Shown here: positions 14,453 through 19,057 of the stretch, piece by piece
Position numbering within the stretch: the stretch's first letter is position 1
Layout of the letters: every line of letters starts with the position of its first letter
NCBI GenBank assembly: GCA_016185865.1
Contig: JACPMU010000017.1
Coordinates: forward strand, 1-19,057
Reading direction: 5' to 3'
Length of the DNA stretch: 19,057 bases
From: Candidatus Woesearchaeota archaeon
Lineage (GTDB): Archaea > Nanobdellota > Nanobdellia > Woesearchaeales > GW2011-AR4
Notes under the pieces: generated by a model
Told to the model about the DNA's origin: nothing
The model's database searches: none
What the model saw: the letters and a program-made list of their open reading frames with translations, nothing else
Program-made: the position numbers and the translations under genes

Positions 14453-15079
14453 ATGAAATCCATAGAACTGGCGAAAAAGCTTGAAGGATTAAACACGTTG
14501 GGGATGGTAAGAAAAAATCTTGGTGTAAAAAAATCCACAGCAATAAAGATTTTGAGCTTGTTGAGAAAAGAAGGCTTTGTTGAAACTTCCGGAGGAGGGA
14601 AAAAGCCTAGGCTGTACAAAATAAGCCCGATAAGGGTGGCTGGAAAAGAGCATCTTGGCTTATATGACATAATCAATAAGTATTCAAAAGTAAAGCTTTT
14701 TGAGCCTTTTAAGCATAAGGTAATGGATAGAAAACTAACTATCGAAGAAGCCATACCGATGGCAATCAAGCAAAGAGAATTTAGGCTTACGCTTGCATCC
14801 TTAGGCTTATTTAATTTTGTCAAGGATTGGTCAAAACTGCATTATTTTGCTAAAAAATATGATGTAATGAAAGAAGTAGGTGCATTATACGATGTTGCAA
14901 GAAGCTATATGAAAACAAGAAAAATGGACGAAAGAACAAGAAAAAGCTTATTAAAAACAAAAACAAGAAAACGGTTTATTATAAAGCATGCCAGATCAAA
15001 AGATTTTACAGATATAGGCAAAAGATGGAATGTTTATGTTCCGTTTAATAAGGCCGACTTAACGAGGTACAAAGAATGA
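14453..15079 (+). CDS. Winged-helix DNA-binding protein, probable AbiEi-like antitoxin partner
   Basis: A 208-residue protein with an N-terminal winged helix (about residues 1-60): LAKKLEGLNTLGMVRKNL, GVKKSTAIKILSLLRKEG as recognition helix, FVETSGGGKKPRLYKIS as wing. The rest is mostly helical and very basic, particularly the last 70 residues (TRKSLLKTKTRKRFIIKHAR), with a short end VYVPFNKADL. Its stop overlaps the start of a nucleotidyltransferase gene by four bases (ATGA, 15076-15079). A winged-helix protein plus an overlapping GS-type nucleotidyltransferase is the layout of AbiE-type (type IV) toxin-antitoxin modules, in which the winged-helix protein is antitoxin and autorepressor. The antitoxin role rests on gene order and fold; a simple regulator of the pair is the alternative. 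Confidence 0.65.
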   Translation: MKSIELAKKLEGLNTLGMVRKNLGVKKSTAIKILSLLRKEGFVETSGGGKKPRLYKISPIRVAGKEHLGLYDIINKYSKVKLFEPFKHKVMDRKLTIEEAIPMAIKQREFRLTLASLGLFNFVKDWSKLHYFAKKYDVMKEVGALYDVARSYMKTRKMDERTRKSLLKTKTRKRFIIKHARSKDFTDIGKRWNVYVPFNKADLTRYKE

Positions 15080-15762
15080 CTGACTTAAAAGAGCAGGAAG
15101 ATACTTTCAATTTAATAGGGGCCAGTCTCAAAAGAAAAATAAAGTGCTTTGTGATAGGCGGCTCGGCAATGCTCTATTACAAATTAAAAGATGCAACTAA
15201 AGACATTGATATTGTTCTATTGAACGAGAATGACAGGAGTTACATTCTGAAATTCATGAAAAATCTTGGCTATGCTGAAAGAAACTCCAAAATACTTTAT
15301 GTAAATAAAAGAAATGTGCCGATATTATTGCAGCGCGAGCAAAATAGGTTTGATTTGTTCAGCAGAATTATAATAAACCTAAAATTCAGTGATGGTATGG
15401 TGGAGAGGTCAAATATTGTGTATGAATACGGCAATTTAATTGTCAACGTTGCGTCTCCAGAAGACATAATAATACTTAAATGCGCAACAGACAGGGCAGG
15501 CGACAGGCTGGATGCCGCAAGCATAATAAAAAATACGAATGTAAATTGGGATACTTTATTTAAAGAGTCAATAAGCCAAATGGAGTCTGTTGGAGATATA
15601 ATTCCGCTAAATTTATACCAGTTTTTGCTGGAATTAAAAGAAGATCTAAAAATAGAGGTGCCGGATGATTTCATAAAAAATCTTGAAAACGAATGCGAAA
15701 AAATATTAGATAAAAAATTAAAAGAAGGCAGCACCATAAGAGTCACAAAGTACAAAAAATAA
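15076..15762 (+). CDS. Nucleotidyltransferase-fold protein (AbiEii/DUF6036-like), probable toxin
   Basis: A 228-residue protein of the DNA polymerase beta-like nucleotidyltransferase superfamily. The glycine motif VIGGSAMLYY (residues 26-35) precedes the metal-binding pair D43-I-D45 in TKDIDIVLL. Further on, ASPEDIIILKCATDRAGDRLDAASII is the conserved Lys/Arg helix of minimal nucleotidyltransferases and AbiEii toxins. Such enzymes transfer nucleotides to RNA or protein targets; for AbiE-type toxins this arrests growth. The substrate here is unknown. GAGGT at 15064-15068 is well placed before ATG 15076, and the gene is coupled to the upstream winged-helix gene. A housekeeping role cannot be excluded, since similar proteins occur widely in archaea as orphan pairs. 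Confidence 0.75.
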   Translation: MTDLKEQEDTFNLIGASLKRKIKCFVIGGSAMLYYKLKDATKDIDIVLLNENDRSYILKFMKNLGYAERNSKILYVNKRNVPILLQREQNRFDLFSRIIINLKFSDGMVERSNIVYEYGNLIVNVASPEDIIILKCATDRAGDRLDAASIIKNTNVNWDTLFKESISQMESVGDIIPLNLYQFLLELKEDLKIEVPDDFIKNLENECEKILDKKLKEGSTIRVTKYKK

Positions 15763-15763
15763 A

Positions 15764-15775
15764 ACCTTAAATACT
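15764..15775 (+). promoter_or_regulatory. TATA-like promoter of the membrane protein-lgt operon (leaderless)
   Basis: AAAACCTTAAATACTACC is a textbook archaeal BRE/TATA-like sequence; the TTAAATA core is centred at 15770, exactly 26 bases before ATG 15796. Confidence 0.6.
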
Positions 15776-15780
15776 ACCTT

Positions 15781-15802
15781 GTTTCATCGTTTCAAATGAA
15801 AC
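15781..15802. repeat. Inverted repeat spanning the start codon of the 15796 gene
   Basis: GTTTCAT (15781-15787) and ATGAAAC (15796-15802) are perfect 7-base complements separated by eight bases. The right arm includes the start codon. Given the predicted transcript start at 15796 the left arm would not be transcribed, so a DNA-binding site fits better than an RNA hairpin. Confidence 0.35.
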
Positions 15803-16617
15803 TAAAACCTGTCCCGAAAATAAAGATTGGAAAAAAAGAGTCTTTAAAAGAGTCATTATTTGCAAAATCTTTCAGGCTTGCTAAATCCAGTCCAAACAAA
15901 ACTGGCCTGATGATTCTGTTTGACGTATTGTTTCTGGTTTCAATATTTGCATTGAACTCGTTGGCAGCGTATTTTGCGCAAAGCCTTGTTGCGCCGACAG
16001 CAGCATCATCTGCTGTCCTGCTTATTGTTTTTTCATTGATTTATTACCTGATAGCGCTGTTTGCATATTCATTCTTCAAGTACAGCGTTCTGGACTCTAT
16101 AAAATCTTTGTTTGAGAAATCAGAGTTTTCATTCAAAAGATTGGCTCAATTTTACTCATTGAACATAATAATTGCAGGAATATTCCTTGCAATAATGCTT
16201 TTGGCCAACTATATTATTGCAGGCATCAGGCCGGAATACAGGCCTTTTGTATTCATTTTCCTGGCAATTCCCTATTTGCTGTTCCTGTATGTTATAATTA
16301 ACATATCACACTCTTTATTTTACCGGGGCAATTCAATAAAAGACTCTGTTAAAGAAAGCTTCAGTATAACATTCACAAAAATGGGGTTTTACAGGGAAAC
16401 TATCCTGATCATGGTTCTTTTTGCCTTGGCGCTGTGGCTGTTGTTCTTTGGCAGCGGCTACTTGGTAAGGGTTATTGGGGCAAAAAACTACAGCCTTTAC
16501 CTGAATGCGTATGCATATTTCAAGCAAATATCAATCATTGTCCTTGACATTGTATTTTACTTTGTGGTTTTGATAAACAGGATTTCATTCTATTCAGTAA
16601 CAAAAGAAGTCAAATAA
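15796..16617 (+). CDS. Six-helix integral membrane protein, unknown function
   Basis: A 273-residue protein with a basic, cytoplasmic N-terminus (KLKPVPKIKIGKKESLKES) and six predicted membrane spans near residues 38-60, 71-93, 120-141, 150-172, 201-223 and 244-262. Both ends should be cytoplasmic. Amphipathic Lys/Ser-rich linkers (DSIKSLFEKSEFSFKRL, RGNSIKDSVKESFSITF) separate the helix pairs, a pattern that repeats three times and recalls uncharacterised multi-pass archaeal proteins; I cannot name a family. It is followed by lgt after a single base (TAAaATG), so the two are co-transcribed, which hints at a role at the cell envelope. Confidence 0.75.
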   Translation: MKLKPVPKIKIGKKESLKESLFAKSFRLAKSSPNKTGLMILFDVLFLVSIFALNSLAAYFAQSLVAPTAASSAVLLIVFSLIYYLIALFAYSFFKYSVLDSIKSLFEKSEFSFKRLAQFYSLNIIIAGIFLAIMLLANYIIAGIRPEYRPFVFIFLAIPYLLFLYVIINISHSLFYRGNSIKDSVKESFSITFTKMGFYRETILIMVLFALALWLLFFGSGYLVRVIGAKNYSLYLNAYAYFKQISIIVLDIVFYFVVLINRISFYSVTKEVK

Positions 16618-16618
16618 A

Positions 16619-17416
16619 ATGCTTTTCCACAATATAAACCCCGTGCTGCTTGAAATAGGCCCTTTTCAGGTTAGGTATTATGGATTGTTTTATGCCCTTG
16701 GGTTCATCATTGCATATTTTTTAATAGCCTATCTTGCAAAAAGAAAAAAGATAGGCATAACAAAAGACGATGCTGCGGATTTTTTGGTTTATGCCATTGC
16801 AGGGGTTGTCTTGGGGGCAAGGCTGATTTATGTTTTTGTATACAACCCTTTGTTTTATCTGCAAAATCCTCTGGAAATAATTGCATTATGGCACGGCGGA
16901 TTAAGCTTCCATGGCGGCTTGTTGGGAGCTATAGCTGCAACCTATTTTTTCTGCAAAAAAAAGAAAGTTGAATTTTATGACATTGCGGACATTGCTGTTT
17001 TGCCTGTAGCATTGGCGCTGGCTTTGGGAAGAATTGGAAATTTCATGAACGGTGAATTGTACGGAAGAATAACAGATGTTGCATGGTGCGTTGACTACTC
17101 AAAAAACAGGTTTGTTGAAAGCCTTCCGAGCGGATGCAGGCACCCATCGCAAATTTATGCTTCAATAAAGAATCTGGCAATTTTCTCGATTTTATGGGTA
17201 ATCAAGGACAAAAAAGCGCCAAAGGGATTCATGTTCTGGAGCTTTGTAACAATGTATGGCTTGTTCAGGACATTTGTCGAGTTTTTCAGGCAGCCAGACG
17301 AGCAAATTGGGTTTATTTTCAATTATTTCACAATGGGGCAGTTATTGAGCTTTCCTTTGTTTTTATTGGGATTGTATATGCTGTTTAGATTGAAAAGGAA
17401 AGGCAATCTATCTTAA
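16619..17416 (+). CDS. lgt: Prolipoprotein diacylglyceryl transferase
   Basis: Integral membrane enzyme that attaches a diacylglyceryl group from a phospholipid to the lipobox Cys of prelipoproteins. The 265-residue length and seven-span layout match the family. Diagnostic motifs are present: RYYGLFYALGF near the N-terminus, HGGLSFHGG (residues 92-100), the signature GRIGNFMNGELYGRIT (137-152) with Arg138, Asn141, Glu146 and Gly149, HPSQIY (175-180), and YGLFRTFVEFFRQPD (213-227) with Arg217, equivalent to the essential C-terminal Arg of the E. coli enzyme. The usual Glu after HPSQ[LI]Y is Ala-Ser here. Lgt is a bacterial hallmark, so in an archaeal genome it suggests acquisition from bacteria and a lipoprotein pathway working on archaeal lipids. 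It follows the six-helix protein gene by one base. Confidence 0.93.
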   Translation: MLFHNINPVLLEIGPFQVRYYGLFYALGFIIAYFLIAYLAKRKKIGITKDDAADFLVYAIAGVVLGARLIYVFVYNPLFYLQNPLEIIALWHGGLSFHGGLLGAIAATYFFCKKKKVEFYDIADIAVLPVALALALGRIGNFMNGELYGRITDVAWCVDYSKNRFVESLPSGCRHPSQIYASIKNLAIFSILWVIKDKKAPKGFMFWSFVTMYGLFRTFVEFFRQPDEQIGFIFNYFTMGQLLSFPLFLLGLYMLFRLKRKGNLS

Positions 17417-17434
17417 AATAAAATAACTGGAGCG

Positions 17435-17445
17435 ACTTTTTGCTG
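17435..17445 (+). terminator. Possible T-rich terminator after lgt
   Basis: ACTTTTTGCTG, identical to 14363-14373. TTGC/GCAA can form a weak four-base stem just after the T-run. It lies between the convergent lgt and dehydrogenase genes. Confidence 0.3.
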
Positions 17446-17475
17446 TAAAGCAAGAAGAAAGTAAACCGCTTGTGC

Positions 17476-18492
17476 CTATTTCACAACATTGACTGGCTTT
17501 TTCTTTAAAAATGAATTTATGCTTAAAATTGTAGTGTCCAAAATCCTGTGCAGCGCCTCCCAGCTGTTGAATGCATTGTGGGGTGTTATAATGACATTGT
17601 CCTGCTTCAGAAGGATGTGGTTTTGAAGGACTGTCTTCAAGTCGCATTCCTTCAGGAAATGCCTTGATAAAATCTGCTTTTCCTCCCGTATAAAGCACTC
17701 TTCCTCAAGAACGTCAAGCCCAGCCCCTCCAATTCTGCCGGACTGCAGGCCCTGAAGCAGAGCAGAAGTTTCCACTATGCCGCCTCGTGCCGTGTTTATA
17801 ACCAAAGCCCCTTTTTTCATTTTTGAAATCGCTTTCTTATCAATGAGGTGGTGTGTTTTTTTGCTGTACGGGACATGCAAAGTAATGATATCGGAATTTT
17901 TTAATAAATGATCAAGATTTACGTACCTGAATCCAAGCATTTTTGCCAATTTTGGATTTTTAAATTTGTCATAAGCAACCACTTCCATCTCAAACCCTCT
18001 TGCAATCCTTATCACATGCTGGCCTATGCTGCCCGCGCCAATAACACCGAGTGTTTTGCCCTGCAAATCCGTGCCCCTTAATCCTTCAATGGAAAAATCG
18101 CCCCTTATAGTCCTTTCATAAGCCTTGTGTATCATCCTTGTAAGGTTGAGAATCAGGGCAAAAGTATGCTCAGCCACGGTGTTTTCGCCGTAATGAGGCA
18201 CGTTGCAAACTGTGATTTTTCTTTTCCTGCATTCTTTCAAGTCTATATGGTCAAAGCCTGTGGATAAAGTAACAATTAATTTCAGATTTGGAAGCTTATC
18301 AAGCAGTTTTTTATTAACAGCGGAATAAATAAAAATGCCGATTGCATCAGCGTCATTTATTTTGTTAATGTTATTTTCATTTAAATGGCCGCCAATAAAC
18401 TGCATTTCGCAATTCTTTAAATTCTTCAAAAAATATTCCTTTTCCCATGGCTCAAGCTCGAAAAAGGCTATTTTGAAATTGTTTTTTGGCAT
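17476..18492 (-). CDS. D-isomer-specific 2-hydroxyacid dehydrogenase (D-lactate dehydrogenase-like)
   Basis: NAD-dependent cytosolic oxidoreductase reducing a 2-keto acid, most likely pyruvate to D-lactate in fermentation. The 338-residue protein has the two-domain family layout. The nucleotide-binding motif is GVIGAGSIGQHV (G152, G154, G157) with the adenosine-binding Asp at VVAYD (175). Catalytic residues are Arg236 in NTARGGIV, Glu263 in LDVLEEE and His305 in TPHNAFNS. An extended loop of ~35 residues (about 266-298) lies between Glu and His, as in LdhA-type members. The ATG at 18492 has a TATA-like box (CTATATATAC on the minus strand, 18515-18524) about 27 bases upstream, so it has its own promoter. 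Other keto-acid substrates cannot be excluded. Confidence 0.88.
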   Translation of the reverse strand: MPKNNFKIAFFELEPWEKEYFLKNLKNCEMQFIGGHLNENNINKINDADAIGIFIYSAVNKKLLDKLPNLKLIVTLSTGFDHIDLKECRKRKITVCNVPHYGENTVAEHTFALILNLTRMIHKAYERTIRGDFSIEGLRGTDLQGKTLGVIGAGSIGQHVIRIARGFEMEVVAYDKFKNPKLAKMLGFRYVNLDHLLKNSDIITLHVPYSKKTHHLIDKKAISKMKKGALVINTARGGIVETSALLQGLQSGRIGGAGLDVLEEECFIREEKQILSRHFLKECDLKTVLQNHILLKQDNVIITPHNAFNSWEALHRILDTTILSINSFLKKKPVNVVK

Positions 18493-18514
18493 TTTTCTTC
18501 CTTTTGTATTTTTT

Positions 18515-18524
18515 GTATATATAG
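18515..18524 (-). promoter_or_regulatory. TATA-like promoter of the 2-hydroxyacid dehydrogenase gene
   Basis: Minus-strand CTATATATAC, centred near 18519 in the 49-base gap after the ZIP gene; about 27 bases from ATG 18492, giving a nearly leaderless transcript. Confidence 0.5.
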
Positions 18525-18541
18525 TTTGTCATTTTGATATC

Positions 18542-19057
18542 CTAACTTAAAACAACGTCTAAAAAAAGCATCACTACAAATCCCACCATAAGCCCGAATG
18601 TCGCTTGTTTTGCAAATTCCTTTCTGTGGCTTTCCGGAATAATTTCGTCGCTTATGACAAACAGCATAGCGCCTGCTGCAAACGCCAGGCCCCATGGCAA
18701 TAGAGGCATAAAAATGCTGACTATTCCTGCGCCGAGCAAGCCGCCGATTGGCTCAACAAGCCCTGTGGCAAGGGCAATTAGAAAAGATTTTGCCAAGCTG
18801 TACCTGTGGGCAAGAAGCGCAAGCGCCACAACCAAGCCTTCTGGGATGTTCTGCAGCCCGATGCCAATAGCCAATGTGATTCCGTTTGCAATATCACTTC
18901 CGCCAAAGCCGACTCCAACAGCCAAACCCTCTGGAAAATTGTGTATGGTTATTGCAAAAATAAAGAGCCAGACTCTTTTTAACCTCTTTAGGTCAATACC
19001 TTCATGGCCTTTTATAAAATGCTCGTGCGGTATTATTTTATCCGTTATATAAAGAAA
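18542..19057 (-). CDS. ZIP-family metal (zinc) transporter, 5' end beyond the window
   Basis: Divalent-metal uptake or release across the cytoplasmic membrane. The frame is open to the right edge; 171 C-terminal residues are visible. It begins with a loop typical of ZIP proteins (DKIIPHEHFIKGHEG, His-rich), followed by membrane helix IV with the metal-binding HNFPEG (about nt 18927-18944), helix V with GLQNIPEG, helix VI with LVEPIGGLLGA and helix VII with GAMLFVISDEIIPESH. The paired H/N-x-x-P-E-G motifs form the binuclear metal site in characterised bacterial ZIPs. It resembles the GufA-type subgroup. The stop is TAG at 18542; the dehydrogenase follows on the same strand after 49 bases. Confidence 0.92.
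   Translation of the reverse strand, partial: FLYITDKIIPHEHFIKGHEGIDLKRLKRVWLFIFAITIHNFPEGLAVGVGFGGSDIANGITLAIGIGLQNIPEGLVVALALLAHRYSLAKSFLIALATGLVEPIGGLLGAGIVSIFMPLLPWGLAFAAGAMLFVISDEIIPESHRKEFAKQATFGLMVGFVVMLFLDVVLS

Noticed and set aside
14434..14823. 129-codon frame antisense to the winged-helix gene
   Set aside because: It mirrors the helical, Lys-rich winged-helix protein and has no promoter or ribosome-binding site of its own.

Overview
This window is a compact, AT-rich stretch that reads as archaeal, most likely a DPANN-type genome such as Woesearchaeota or Pacearchaeota. The lineage is inferred, not proven. The main evidence is promoter architecture: several genes have an A/T-rich TATA-like box centred about 26-28 bases before the start codon and so should give leaderless transcripts. 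Other support is an archaeal-type (PF01637-like) P-loop ATPase, a ribbon-helix-helix regulator, GGTG/GAGGT ribosome-binding sites inside operons, and many large membrane proteins with no recognisable family.

Left flank (1-2987): the 3' part of an M17 leucyl aminopeptidase, then a thioredoxin reductase gene broken by a short internal deletion, then a BtuF/Fe3+-siderophore-type binding protein without a signal peptide. A structured GC-rich element lies in the probable leader of the binding-protein gene.

Central accessory block (2984-15762): on the minus strand, a 47-residue ribbon-helix-helix protein overlaps the start of an Ala/Pro-rich membrane protein. A 311-base control region with a palindrome and four copies of a 16-bp motif separates this pair from a tightly packed plus-strand operon of six genes (4307-14327). 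The operon encodes an AAA/ATPase_2 protein with a C-terminal winged helix, an 885-residue signal-peptide-bearing polytopic protein with a 540-residue cytoplasmic part, three soluble unknowns (478, 396 and 173 residues), and a ~1029-residue protein with signal peptide, membrane domain, Thr/Pro linker, coiled coil, helical repeats and a small beta-rich C-terminal module. Genes overlap or abut at every junction, so they are probably made together; I infer a large membrane-anchored machine of unknown function. Next comes a winged-helix/nucleotidyltransferase pair resembling AbiE-type (type IV) toxin-antitoxin modules, with its own leaderless promoter.

Right flank (15763-19057): a six-helix membrane protein in an operon with a bacterial-type Lgt (prolipoprotein diacylglyceryl transferase), then on the minus strand a D-lactate dehydrogenase-like enzyme and the 3' part of a ZIP-family metal transporter. 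No rRNA, tRNA, CRISPR array or insertion sequence was found.
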